The translations under genes and the position numbers were made by a program. The notes beneath the pieces are model-generated. The model did not search any database, was not told where the DNA came from, and worked only from the letters and a program-made list of their open reading frames with translations. This document shows, piece after piece, positions 37,706 to 46,528 of a stretch of 64,000 nucleotides of DNA (the first letter of the stretch is position 1; the number at the start of each line of letters is the position of its first letter). Origin of the DNA: Rhizobium sp. R634 (GTDB lineage Bacteria > Pseudomonadota > Alphaproteobacteria > Rhizobiales > Rhizobiaceae); the NCBI RefSeq assembly GCF_002211305.1, contig NZ_LOKW01000003.1, forward strand, positions 217,918 to 281,917, given 5' to 3'.

Positions 37706-38716
37706 TCAGGCGATGGTTTCGAGATCCTGCCGGCGGATCTGGTAGAGCAGCGGCCGGCCGGTCGTAAAGCGCTCGACCTCATCCGCCGCCATCTCGCCGA
37801 GACGCGCCCGTTCCAGACCGACGGCGCCGGCAATATGCGGCGTCAGGAAAACGTTCGGCAGATCGTAGAAGACCGAACCGGCCTCCGGAATTTCCGGATC
37901 GGTCACGTCGATGACCGCGTCGATGCGGCCGGTCTTCAGCTCCGAAAGCAGGGCGGCCTCATCGATGAGTATGCCGCGCGCGGTGTTGATCAGCGTTGCC
38001 CCGTCCTTCATCAGCGACAGTCTTCGCGCATCGATCATATGCTGCGTCGACGGCAGCGACGGCGCGTGCAGGGAAATGATATCCGCGCGGCGCACCAACT
38101 CGTCGAGATCGACCTTCTCCGCTCCCAGTTCGGCTGCCTCGGCGGCAACGACCATGGGATCGAAGAGCAGCAGCCTGTAGTCGAAGGGTTTCAACAGCTC
38201 CATGACCCGCCGGCCGATGCGCGAGGCGCCGATAATGCCGAGGGTGCGGCCATAGTTGCCGATCGCTTCGCACTGCAGCGAGTAGGTGCGATCGCGGTTG
38301 CGGTCGGCGACGTAGAGATCGCGGAACCGGAAGGCGCGCTTGCCGGCGAAGAGAATCGCGGCAAGGGTGAATTCGGCAACCGGCACGGCATTGGCCTCGG
38401 CGGCGTGACTGACCGCAACGCCGGCGTCGAAGATGGCGTTGTCGATGATGCCCTTCACCGTGCCTGCCGCATGGACGATGAGGCGAAGCCGCGGGGCGGC
38501 AGCGGGAATCTCAGGCCCGACATAGGGCGCGCCCCAGCCGGTGACCAGGATTTCGGCTTCGGCCAGCAAGCGCCTGGCGCGTTCGTCCTCGAAGTGCTGC
38601 AGCGGCTCGGAATCCAGCAGGCGGCCGATCGTATCGAGCCGACGAAGGATCTGATCGGGCAGGACATGTTCCGTGCGCGACGGCTCCATGGCAAGGACGA
38701 TGGCCGGGCGACTCAT
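37706..38716 (-). CDS. D-isomer-specific 2-hydroxyacid dehydrogenase
   Basis: A 336-residue NAD-dependent dehydrogenase. The nucleotide-binding motif is LGIIGASRIGRRV (about 150-162). Substrate/catalytic segments are INTARGILIDEAALL (Arg), DVTDPEIPEAGSVFY (Glu region) and LTPHIAGAVG (His). It probably reduces or oxidises a 2-keto/2-hydroxy acid derived from sugar acids. Its ATG overlaps the DUF2264 stop as ATGA, so it is the last gene of a LacI-DUF2264-dehydrogenase operon. Confidence 0.91.
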   Translation of the reverse strand: MSRPAIVLAMEPSRTEHVLPDQILRRLDTIGRLLDSEPLQHFEDERARRLLAEAEILVTGWGAPYVGPEIPAAAPRLRLIVHAAGTVKGIIDNAIFDAGVAVSHAAEANAVPVAEFTLAAILFAGKRAFRFRDLYVADRNRDRTYSLQCEAIGNYGRTLGIIGASRIGRRVMELLKPFDYRLLLFDPMVVAAEAAELGAEKVDLDELVRRADIISLHAPSLPSTQHMIDARRLSLMKDGATLINTARGILIDEAALLSELKTGRIDAVIDVTDPEIPEAGSVFYDLPNVFLTPHIAGAVGLERARLGEMAADEVERFTTGRPLLYQIRRQDLETIA

Positions 38717-40575
38717 GGCATCTGGCCCGGTGCTTCGATGGCGCTGACGGTCAAGCCCTTTTCCCGCACCAGCGCCTCCAGCGCCGCAAGATCAGGCGCT
38801 TTCGGCGGCCGCGTCCAGGCGGAGGCGACGGCGGAGGGATCGTCGAGCGCCAGCACCGCCGTCACCAAAATGGTTTCGCCGGCTGGAGTCTGGCCGCGCA
38901 GTTGCGGCACGATGGTCTTGGCGACGATCATATTGGTGTTGGGCTGGGCCTTCTGCGCGAGCCCGGCGCGCTTGACCGACGATCCCAGGTCGAGAATGCC
39001 GGTAAAATCGGCTTCTCCGATCGCATAGGCAGCGCCATCGGAAGCCGACAGCCTGTCCAGCTCGAAATCCCGGCGGGCGACGGCAAAGCCGCCTTCGGCG
39101 ACCCTCAGCGGCCGGGCCGCCCTGATCCGGTGGAGGCGGATATGCCAGGGGGCCGCGGGCGCCAGCCAGCTTTCGACGCTGACATCGGGGAAAGGTGACC
39201 ATTTCGCATAAAGCACATCGCCCGCGAGTTTTGCCTCCTCATTCGTCTCGCGTACGCGGTAGTGCAGTCCGTCCTCGCTGAAGGCCAGCATCGAATCGAA
39301 GGCGGCGAGCGCAAAACCGCGCTCGTCGGATTCGACGCTGAAGCCGTACCGGGTGGAATAGGCGAATTTCGCATATTTTTCCGTGCCGAAACGCATCTGC
39401 AGGTTTTCCTGGCCGGAGGACAGTGCGACGACATCGCCGCCCGTCCGCATGATCACCATGCCGGGATGGCGCTGCGGGACGACTGCCGACGTCTGCTCCG
39501 GCGCCTTTTCCTCAGCGGTCCAGAAAGGATGATCCTCGGCGAGCGCCAGCGGCAGGAAGGCCTTGAGCGCCCAATAGGGCGAGCCGGCGGAGTTGTAGCT
39601 CTCCGACATCAGCAGGTTCGGATAGCCGAAGCCGATCGACAGCACGCCGTCGCGGTCGGCGATCGGCTTGTCCTTCCACCAGCGCAGATGCTGCAGGCAG
39701 AGATGCTTGACCTCGCCCCAGGGCAGCGCCTCGACATCGGCGAAGGCGAGCGCCGACCAGAATCCGGCGCAGGCAAAACGGTAGGTCAGGCTGCGGCCGA
39801 AGGGGATCGTCGCGCCGTCGGCGGCAAACCAGTGGCGGAAATCCCGGGCAAAGAGGATGGCGCGCTCGCGGTAGCGTTTCGCGTAATCGTCGTCGACGAG
39901 CTTCGAATAGATCAGCCCGTAAAAATGCATGGCGAAGGGAATATAGTGGTCGATGCGGCGCACGTTTCCGTCACGATACCAGCCGTCGCCGATATAGAAG
40001 CCTTCGAGTTCTTCCAGATACCGCCGTGTCAGGCTGCGGTCGAAATCGGCGCCGAGGCGATCGAGGGCGATATCGACGAAGATACGGAAAAATTTCCAGT
40101 TGTTGTCGGCGTAGTCGAACTGCCTGGCATGTTTGAGATAGGCGACGACATTGCCGCGGGCGCGCGCATCGAGCGGCTCCCAGATCTTTTCCGGCACCAG
40201 CGCCAGGGCAAAACCGAGGGCAGCGAGCTCGACCATGCGCTGGTCGCGGCCGTTGACCGTTCCCCAATATTCGTGATGGGCGGGGTCGGTGCCGTTTGCG
40301 AGGCCTTCGGCAAAACGATGCCAATGGGCGAAGTCGCCCCCGCCGGCGCCGAGCGGCGCCAATCCCCAGAGCGGCCGGGCGAAACCTTCGAGATCGGCCG
40401 CCGCCCGGTCGAAATGAGCGGCAGCGCCGCTCAGTCTGACGCGGGCATTGCCCTTGGAGAAACAGGCAAGCAGTGGGTCGAAGAGATCAAGCAGCGCACG
40501 GCTCATATCGGCGCGGGTTTCCAGCGGATTGCCGGCAAGCGGATTGGCGCTGGCGGGATCATAGGTCATCGGCAT
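38713..40575 (-). CDS. DUF2264 domain-containing protein
   Basis: A 620-residue protein of the DUF2264 family, with an N-terminal (alpha/alpha) toroid-type region (GLAPLGAGGGDFAHWHRFAEG, ELEGFYIGDGWYRDG, SLTYRFACAGFWSALAFAD) and a C-terminal beta-rich domain. Related folds occur in polysaccharide lyases and unsaturated glycoside hydrolases, so a role in breaking down uronate-containing glycans is plausible. No signal peptide is seen, which points to a cytoplasmic oligosaccharide substrate. Start at 40575, or at 40569 with better ribosome-site spacing; it overlaps the LacI gene's 3' end by 17 bp. Confidence 0.85.
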   Translation of the reverse strand: MPMTYDPASANPLAGNPLETRADMSRALLDLFDPLLACFSKGNARVRLSGAAAHFDRAAADLEGFARPLWGLAPLGAGGGDFAHWHRFAEGLANGTDPAHHEYWGTVNGRDQRMVELAALGFALALVPEKIWEPLDARARGNVVAYLKHARQFDYADNNWKFFRIFVDIALDRLGADFDRSLTRRYLEELEGFYIGDGWYRDGNVRRIDHYIPFAMHFYGLIYSKLVDDDYAKRYRERAILFARDFRHWFAADGATIPFGRSLTYRFACAGFWSALAFADVEALPWGEVKHLCLQHLRWWKDKPIADRDGVLSIGFGYPNLLMSESYNSAGSPYWALKAFLPLALAEDHPFWTAEEKAPEQTSAVVPQRHPGMVIMRTGGDVVALSSGQENLQMRFGTEKYAKFAYSTRYGFSVESDERGFALAAFDSMLAFSEDGLHYRVRETNEEAKLAGDVLYAKWSPFPDVSVESWLAPAAPWHIRLHRIRAARPLRVAEGGFAVARRDFELDRLSASDGAAYAIGEADFTGILDLGSSVKRAGLAQKAQPNTNMIVAKTIVPQLRGQTPAGETILVTAVLALDDPSAVASAWTRPPKAPDLAALEALVREKGLTVSAIEAPGQMP

Positions 40576-41605
40576 CTCTCACGGGTTCGGCATTCGGAAC
40601 GGTTCCTCCGGCAACGGGGACGACCGCCTGGCAGATGTGGCGCGCCGCACCCTTTCTGTTGCGGAACCGGGACAGCATCAGCGAGACGGCCTCGCGTCCG
40701 AGAGCGGCGCGGTCGACGCGCATGGTGGAAAGCCGCGGATTGGTCATCAGGGCGCATGGCAGATCGTCGAAGCCGACGATCGCGAAGTCCTCCGGCACAC
40801 GCAGGCCAGCCTCGGTGGCGGCCTCGAGCACGCCGACGGCGATGAAGTCGTTCATGCAGAATGCGGCGGTAAAGCCGGGGTCCTCGGCAAGGATCGCGGC
40901 CGTGCGCTCATGCGACTCGCGGCTGGGGCTTCCCTGGAGGACCAAGGGCACGAGGCGGCCCTCGGCGCCTGGCACGGCGGCGATCGCCGCTTCGAAACCG
41001 CGAATGCGCTCGCGGATCGTGTGGCGGTGCGAGGCGGTCAGATGCAGGATGCGGCGATGGCCGGCCTTGGTCAGCCGGCTGGTCGCCTCATAGGCGCCGA
41101 AAAAATTAGCCGGAGAAACGCCGTCGAAGCGCATTCGGGGATCGGTGCCGTTGACGAGAACGGTCGGCGTCATGCTGGCTTCCAGCCAGTCCCGGAGCAC
41201 CTCGTTCGGATCGATGCCGACGAGAAAGAGACCTTCGGCGCCGGCCGTCTGCATGTAATCGCGCACAGCATCCGGCACAGCGCGATCCTCGCGGACCAGC
41301 CGGACCTCGAAGGGCATGCCCGCTTCGGCAGCGCCGGCGCGCAAACCCTCGACGATCGCCTCATAGAAAACGCTGAGCCCGCCGGTGACGCCGTCGCTGG
41401 CAATCAGCGCCAGCCCACCGGAAACGGCCTCAGCGACCGACTTGACAGGATAGCCGTGCTCGGCCGCCACCTTCAGGATATGGCGGCGGACGGTCTCGCT
41501 GATGCCGGGTTCATTGGCAAGGACGCGCGACACCGTGGAGACGGAGACGCCGGCCAGCGTAGCGATGTCGGCCTGACGCGGCCTTCTGGTTTTCTGTTCG
41601 TTCAT
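40559..41605 (-). CDS. LacI family transcriptional regulator
   Basis: A 348-residue repressor. The helix-turn-helix is ADIATLAGVSVSTVSRVLAN (residues 12-31) with hinge, followed by a periplasmic-binding-protein-like effector domain (GLSVFYEAIVEGLRAGA, NDFIAVGVLEAA, AIVGFDDLPCALMTNPRLS). The start ATG at 41605 lacks a strong ribosome site. First gene of the operon with DUF2264 and the hydroxyacid dehydrogenase, divergent from the orphan binding-protein gene; two palindromes in the shared promoter are candidate operators. The effector is presumably a sugar or sugar acid. Confidence 0.93.
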   Translation of the reverse strand: MNEQKTRRPRQADIATLAGVSVSTVSRVLANEPGISETVRRHILKVAAEHGYPVKSVAEAVSGGLALIASDGVTGGLSVFYEAIVEGLRAGAAEAGMPFEVRLVREDRAVPDAVRDYMQTAGAEGLFLVGIDPNEVLRDWLEASMTPTVLVNGTDPRMRFDGVSPANFFGAYEATSRLTKAGHRRILHLTASHRHTIRERIRGFEAAIAAVPGAEGRLVPLVLQGSPSRESHERTAAILAEDPGFTAAFCMNDFIAVGVLEAATEAGLRVPEDFAIVGFDDLPCALMTNPRLSTMRVDRAALGREAVSLMLSRFRNRKGAARHICQAVVPVAGGTVPNAEPVRDADDL

Positions 41606-41627
41606 ATGGCAAACATTATGCAAATAA

Positions 41628-41668
41628 TGCAAATTTGCAAGATACTGATTATTTCTTGCAATAGAAAT
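41628..41668. promoter_or_regulatory. Candidate LacI operators in the divergent promoter
   Basis: TGCAAATTTGCA (41628-41639) is a perfect 12-bp palindrome, and ATTTCT-TGCAAT-AGAAAT (41651-41668) is a second perfect inverted repeat sharing the TGCAA core. Both lie between lacI-type (start 41605, minus) and binding-protein (start 41751, plus) genes, the normal place for autoregulatory operators. Binding is inferred. Confidence 0.5.
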
Positions 41669-41750
41669 ATTTTTGCGTACTCTATCCGCCGAAATGCCCC
41701 GGCACGCCGTTGGAGGATGGCAGAGGGCAGTTGGGAACAAGGAGGATATC

Positions 41751-43037
41751 ATGCAGGTCAATCGCCGTTCATTCCTGATGGGGTCAGCGGGTGCTGCCGC
41801 CGGTCTCGCCTTCGGCGCGGGCAGCGCCGTTCCGGCCTTTGCCGAAGACGCGTCGCTGCGCGCCATGTGGTGGGGATCCAATGACCGCGCCAAGCGGACG
41901 CTCGACGTCGCCAAGCTCTACCAGTCGAAGACGTCAGGCGTCACGATCGTCGGCGAATCGCTTTCCGGCGACGGCTACTGGACAAAGCTCGCCACGCAGA
42001 TGGCCGGCCGCTCGATCGCCGACATCTTCCAACTCGAACCGGGAACCATCTCGGATTATTCCAAGCGCGGCGCCTGCATGCCGCTCGACGAATTCGTGCC
42101 CTCGACGCTGAAGGTCCAGTCCTTCGGCGCCGACATGCTGAAACTGACCACCATCGACGGCAAGCTCTATGGTGTCGGCCTCGGCCTCAACTCTTTCTCC
42201 ATGTTCTTCGACACGGTCGAATTCGAAAAGGCAGGCATCCCGCTGCCGACGGCCGATCTTACCTGGGATGAATATGCCAAGCTCGCCGTGGAACTTACCA
42301 AGGCTTCCGGCAAGGCCGGCGGCCCCTATGCGGCACGCTACGCCTATGTGTTCGACGCCTGGCTGCGCCAGCGCGGCAAGAGCCTCTTTGCCAAGGAAAG
42401 TGTCGGGCTCGGCTTTACGGCCGACGATGCCCGAGAATGGTTCGAATACTGGGAGACGCTGCGCAAGGCGGGCGGCACCGTTGCCGCCGACGTCCAGACG
42501 CTCGATCAGAACACCATCGACACCAATGCGCTTGGTATCGGCAAGTCGGTGATCGGCATGGCCTATTCCAATCAGATGGTCGGCTATCAGCTGATCATCA
42601 AGAACAAGCTCGGCATCACCATGCTGCCGCGGGAAAAGAAGGGCGGGCCGTCGGGCCACTATTACCGCCCCGCCCTGATCTGGAGTGTCGGCGCCACGAC
42701 GAAGAACGGCGAAGCGGCCGCGAAATTCATCGACTTCTTCGTCAACGATGTCGAAGCCGGCAAGATCCTCGGCGTCGAGCGCGGCGTGCCGATGTCGCCG
42801 ACCGTGCGTGAGGCCATCCTGCCCCAGCTCAATCCGACGGAGCAGGAAACGGTCAAATACGTCAATTTCCTCAAGGATCAGGTGGGTGAATATCCGCCGC
42901 CGGTGCCGATGGGCGCAACCCAGTTCGACCAGCGCGTGCTGCGCCCGATCTGCGACGAACTCGCCTTCGAACGGACATCGCCCGCCGATGCGGCGACCCG
43001 GCTCGTCGAAGAGGGTAAGGCAACGCTCAAGGGATGA
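41751..43037 (+). CDS. Orphan extracellular sugar-binding protein
   Basis: A 428-residue family 1 solute-binding protein with a twin-arginine-type signal (NRRSFLMGSAGAAAGLAFG, cleavage near AFA). Homologous over its whole length to the binding protein at 30830-32116, for example MWWGSNDRAKRTL against LWWGSQPRADRTN. A perfect AAGGAGG precedes the ATG. No permease or ATPase genes are adjacent, and a terminator follows the gene. It therefore probably feeds a transporter encoded elsewhere, possibly the related one 10 kb upstream. Controlled presumably by the divergent LacI protein. Confidence 0.92.
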   Translation: MQVNRRSFLMGSAGAAAGLAFGAGSAVPAFAEDASLRAMWWGSNDRAKRTLDVAKLYQSKTSGVTIVGESLSGDGYWTKLATQMAGRSIADIFQLEPGTISDYSKRGACMPLDEFVPSTLKVQSFGADMLKLTTIDGKLYGVGLGLNSFSMFFDTVEFEKAGIPLPTADLTWDEYAKLAVELTKASGKAGGPYAARYAYVFDAWLRQRGKSLFAKESVGLGFTADDAREWFEYWETLRKAGGTVAADVQTLDQNTIDTNALGIGKSVIGMAYSNQMVGYQLIIKNKLGITMLPREKKGGPSGHYYRPALIWSVGATTKNGEAAAKFIDFFVNDVEAGKILGVERGVPMSPTVREAILPQLNPTEQETVKYVNFLKDQVGEYPPPVPMGATQFDQRVLRPICDELAFERTSPADAATRLVEEGKATLKG

Positions 43038-43057
43038 TCGCTTGCCTGACATGAGAG

Positions 43058-43098
43058 GAGAGGCCCGCAAAACCCCGGCGGGCCTCTCTCTTGCTTTT
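43058..43098 (+). terminator. Rho-independent terminator after the orphan binding-protein gene
   Basis: GAGAGGCCCGC (43058-43068) pairs with GCGGGCCTCTC (43078-43088) in a perfect 11-bp stem, followed by TTGCTTTT. It lies 20 bp after the stop. Confidence 0.85.
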
Positions 43099-43125
43099 GG
43101 CTAGAGCATTTGCGCCTGCTTAGCT

Positions 43126-44094
43126 CTAATTGCTGGCGTTCTGGACCACGCGCCAATCCGGCCGGCCGAGATCGAACGGCCAGGGATTCACATCCCGATC
43201 GTTGAAATAGACCACTTCCTCCAGGTTCGGGAAGGCGCTCTGCTTCAGCGTGACGGTTTCCATCCAGGGCTTCATGTAGCCGTCGCTCCCCTCATAGCCG
43301 AGCTCGGCTACCCAGATGGGCTTACCGTAGCCGGCGACGAGATCGTAGCCCGGCTTCAGTGCCTCGGAGAATGTCCGGTGGCCGTTGTGGGCAAGCTCGT
43401 CGTAGCGCTCCAGCCCGAAGACCGAGAGCCCGACGAGATCGACATAATCGTCGCCGGGGTAGTAGTCCTGCAGGCCCGGCTCGCCCTTCGGCGACCACAT
43501 TACCTTGGTGCCGGGCGCCTCCTCGCGAACGATGTCCATCATCCGCTTATAGGCCGTGATATAGTCCTGCGGGCTCCAGCCGGCCCAGGAAAACCGGCCC
43601 GACTTGTCTTCCATCTCCTGTCCCCAGCGGACGATCACCGGGCTTTTCAGCTGGGTTATCATCTGCGCGATCGCCCGCATGTTGACATCATAGTCGCCTC
43701 GCAGGACCTTGGCGCGAAGCTGGGCGGAGGTCAGTCGCCAATCCACGTCCCAAGACCACGGCTCCACCGTTATCAGCAAGTTGCGGCCTCTCGCCAGCGC
43801 ATAAGCGTCGGCGACGCGCAGCGTCTCCAGGTCGACGTCTTCCCACGGTAGGAACAGGGCTTCGGTCGAGACGTTCGTCTGTGCCCCGAAGTCTCCGTGC
43901 GGATCGTAGGCGCCGAACTTGATGCCCTCGGCATGAAGGACGGGGCGCTTATCGAGGATCGTTCGCACGCTCGCCGCCGGGTTCGGGGCAATGCCCGCAT
44001 ATTGCACCTCGCTTCGACCGGGCAGATCCGCGACCGACAGCAACAGCAGCGCCATCGCGACGGTCGAGAGGTTTTTTTTGATCAGCTTCTTCAT
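43126..44094 (-). CDS. Exported GH26/beta-mannanase-like glycanase
   Basis: A 322-residue protein with a signal peptide (LSTVAMALLLLSVADLPGRS). TIM-barrel glycoside hydrolase pattern: PVIVRWGQEMEDKSGRFSWAGW near residue 155 fits the acid/base strand of GH26 (Arg..Glu), and IWVAELGYEGSDG near 262 fits the nucleophile strand. It is the last gene of the five-gene polysaccharide operon. In S. meliloti the equivalent uxs1-uxe-aps cluster contains putative hydrolases (ApsH1/ApsH2); trimming or release of the polymer is the probable role. Substrate specificity is unknown. It starts 3 bp after the DUF995 stop. Confidence 0.82.
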   Translation of the reverse strand: MKKLIKKNLSTVAMALLLLSVADLPGRSEVQYAGIAPNPAASVRTILDKRPVLHAEGIKFGAYDPHGDFGAQTNVSTEALFLPWEDVDLETLRVADAYALARGRNLLITVEPWSWDVDWRLTSAQLRAKVLRGDYDVNMRAIAQMITQLKSPVIVRWGQEMEDKSGRFSWAGWSPQDYITAYKRMMDIVREEAPGTKVMWSPKGEPGLQDYYPGDDYVDLVGLSVFGLERYDELAHNGHRTFSEALKPGYDLVAGYGKPIWVAELGYEGSDGYMKPWMETVTLKQSAFPNLEEVVYFNDRDVNPWPFDLGRPDWRVVQNASN

Positions 44095-44097
44095 GGC

Positions 44098-44622
44098 TCA
44101 CCCTCCTTTTCGGGCTACTTCCTGGTTCAGCAGGTCCTGCTTCAGGTCGCGCGCTTTCGCACTGACCGTGTCCGTGGAAACGAGCTTGCCGAACTCGTCG
44201 TCCTCCCGTACCGATGCATGGCGGAAGATGTACCAGTTGCCGTCCGGCTGGCGCCGCTGATAGATCGTGTTGCCGATCTTGCGGTGACCGAAACAGGTGC
44301 TGGCGCGGGCTGCACCTTCAGCATTGGTCCAGGTGGCGCGCATGCAGAGCTGGCCGAGATCGTCGACCACCCATCTGCCTTCGGCGAAGGACTGCTTGCC
44401 CTTGTCGTTCACCCAGGCGACGAACCGCCGGCCGTCGTCGAAGAAACGGCCGCCGCCGGTATTCCAGACCCAGGTCTTGTCGCCATAGATCCGATAGAGT
44501 TCAAAGGCGCTGAGCGGCGTCGGCGCCGTCTTCTTTTCGGCGGTCTCGGCGCCATGGGCCGCCAGCGGCAGGCACAGGCTGAGCGCAAGAGCAGCTCCGT
44601 GTAGTCTCGATCCGATACGCAT
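44098..44622 (-). CDS. DUF995 family exported protein
   Basis: A 174-residue protein with a signal peptide (LHGAALALSLCLPLAAHGAE). The DUF995 core is visible as YRIYGDKTWVWNTGGGRFFDDGR split at FELYRIYGDKTW and GGGRFFDDGRRFVAW, with two cysteines (LCMRA, STCFG) that could form a disulfide. The ATG at 44622 follows GAAGGAGAATGTA. It lies between the synthase and the glycanase genes. DUF995 proteins recur in rhizobial surface-polysaccharide loci, and one is presumably among the aps genes of S. meliloti; the molecular role is unknown. Confidence 0.83.
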   Translation of the reverse strand: MRIGSRLHGAALALSLCLPLAAHGAETAEKKTAPTPLSAFELYRIYGDKTWVWNTGGGRFFDDGRRFVAWVNDKGKQSFAEGRWVVDDLGQLCMRATWTNAEGAARASTCFGHRKIGNTIYQRRQPDGNWYIFRHASVREDDEFGKLVSTDTVSAKARDLKQDLLNQEVARKGG

Positions 44623-44659
44623 TACATTCTCCTTCTCGACACTCGCCGGTTCCGCCGGC

Positions 44660-46528
44660 TCACACACCCTGTTCGGCACGTCCCGTGTTTCCGAACCCAT
44701 TCCATTTGAGGCGGAACTTCACGATCCTGGTCTTGCCGCCGCCGAGGCCGGCGCCGGCTACGGTAAATTGCGATTGGCTGAAGCTGACGATCGTCTGGCC
44801 ATGGGAAAGGGCCTCGAGGCTGCGCAGGCCATGATTGCCGGCCTGCATGCCGCCGGTGACGCAGATAGCAAGTCCCATGGCGGTGGCGAACCACGGCCCG
44901 CGCGATTGCGGCAGCATCGACAGATCGTTTTCGATCGCATGGCGGACGACGATCAGCACCGTCAGCGCCAGGTAGATCGAGAGGTTCATCGCGGCGAAGA
45001 TGTAAAAGCCCTGGGCGGCAGCGGCGTCGGTGGCGAGCGCCATAGCGGCGGCGCAAAGGCCGGCGAGCCCGATATAGGGGACGATGACGCGCAGCGGCAA
45101 GGAGTGCTGCTGCTGCTTCCCCTTCGGCGTGATGCGGAAATCGACGAAGGAGCCGGAGATATGATCGCGAACGGCGGCGAGGCTGCCGGCAAGCGACCAG
45201 GGCCAGCGCAGGAAGATGAAGGCCAACCCCTCCCAGCCGAAGAGTTTCGCATTATACGGCCTGAAGGTTCCCGTCGCGCGCCAGAAGAAGGCAAACAGCG
45301 TCAGCACGATCGACATCGGCGTGAAGTGCAACAGGAAATCCGGATAGGTCACGTCGACGAAGACCTGGCCCGTCAGCAAGGCGGCCACCGGCAACAGGAA
45401 CATCACGGCCATGAAGGCGGAGAAGAGCGGATACCAGAGCTGCGAGAAGACGAACTGGAATTTCAGCCGCCAGGGCAGAGGAGCGACGTAGCGGCGGGAA
45501 TATTGCAGTAGGATGGTGACGAGGCTGCGCGACCATTGGAACTCCTGGACGACGAGATCGGCGAAATTCGCCGGGCCGTCGCCATGGGCGATCGCATCGA
45601 CGGCATGCACGCCGCGCCAGCCGCCGGCATTCATCATCAGCGTCGTCGAATGATCTTCGGCAAGTTCCGGGCCGAGGCCGCCGATCTGACGGAGGGCGGC
45701 GGTGCGGACCGCATAATGAGAGCCGATGCAGAGAGGCGCCCAGCCGTTATTATAGCCGGTCTGCAGCGAACCGTGCAGGCTTGCCTCGGCATAGAGCCTG
45801 CCGCGCGCCGCCCAGCTTAAATCGGCATTGGCATCGCAGATGCTGGGTGCCGAGACATAGCCGATCTCCGGATCGGCGAAGGGACGCAGGATTTCCCGGA
45901 GATAGGTCGGGGTCGGCACGTGATCGGCATCGAACTGGGCGACGAAATCGTAGCGCTCATAGCCGAAATGGTCGTAGAAATAGGCGAGGTTGCCTTCCTT
46001 GCAGCGCGTCCGGCGCGGCCAGGCCGTGCGATGATACTCGGCCACTCCTTTTCGGGTGGAGATCTGCACGCCGTGCTCTGCGCACCAGCGCCTGGTTTCG
46101 TCCGAAGGGTCTTCGTCAGCCAGCCAGACGTCGAAATCGACACCGACCTGATTGAGCATCGCCTGAAGTGTCGCTCGAACGACGGCGAAGGGCTCGGATG
46201 GTGCCTTGGTGACGACCATCGCCACTCGCCCCTGCGGCAGCCGCGCCAGCGGGCTGACCGTCCTCGCATCGAGGAAGATCAGGATGAAATAGGCCGGCAC
46301 CAGCGTGATCCAGGCAAGGACGGCGGTGATGACCACGAAGGCCGCCCAGGAAATGATATGGGCGGACTGGCACCACCAGATCCAGAAAAACCCGAGCGAG
46401 GCCAGCCAGCAGAGGATGCCGAAGCCGTAAACAGCGCGTTTCCAACCTGCGAAAACAGGATCGAACATATAAGTGGCGACGGCCTTGGCCGTCCCGATGC
46501 CATGGTTCATGTGCAGCGTATCGCTCAT
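44660..46528 (-). CDS. apsS: GT2 processive polysaccharide synthase (ApsS-like)
   Basis: A 622-residue membrane glycosyltransferase, cellulose-synthase-like. Two N-terminal helices (about 30-85) precede a cytoplasmic GT2 domain with DEDPSDETR, the metal-binding QFDADHVPT at about 200-208 and LAEDHST at about 292-298. QEFQWSRS at about 332-339 occupies the place of the usual QxxRW motif, with Gln instead of Arg. Several C-terminal helices follow; there is no PilZ domain. By gene order (UDP-xylose synthase, 4-epimerase, this gene) it corresponds to apsS of the S. meliloti arabinose-containing polysaccharide cluster. The predicted donor is therefore UDP-arabinose, by inference. It overlaps the epimerase gene by 4 bp. 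Confidence 0.85.
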   Translation of the reverse strand: MSDTLHMNHGIGTAKAVATYMFDPVFAGWKRAVYGFGILCWLASLGFFWIWWCQSAHIISWAAFVVITAVLAWITLVPAYFILIFLDARTVSPLARLPQGRVAMVVTKAPSEPFAVVRATLQAMLNQVGVDFDVWLADEDPSDETRRWCAEHGVQISTRKGVAEYHRTAWPRRTRCKEGNLAYFYDHFGYERYDFVAQFDADHVPTPTYLREILRPFADPEIGYVSAPSICDANADLSWAARGRLYAEASLHGSLQTGYNNGWAPLCIGSHYAVRTAALRQIGGLGPELAEDHSTTLMMNAGGWRGVHAVDAIAHGDGPANFADLVVQEFQWSRSLVTILLQYSRRYVAPLPWRLKFQFVFSQLWYPLFSAFMAVMFLLPVAALLTGQVFVDVTYPDFLLHFTPMSIVLTLFAFFWRATGTFRPYNAKLFGWEGLAFIFLRWPWSLAGSLAAVRDHISGSFVDFRITPKGKQQQHSLPLRVIVPYIGLAGLCAAAMALATDAAAAQGFYIFAAMNLSIYLALTVLIVVRHAIENDLSMLPQSRGPWFATAMGLAICVTGGMQAGNHGLRSLEALSHGQTIVSFSQSQFTVAGAGLGGGKTRIVKFRLKWNGFGNTGRAEQGV

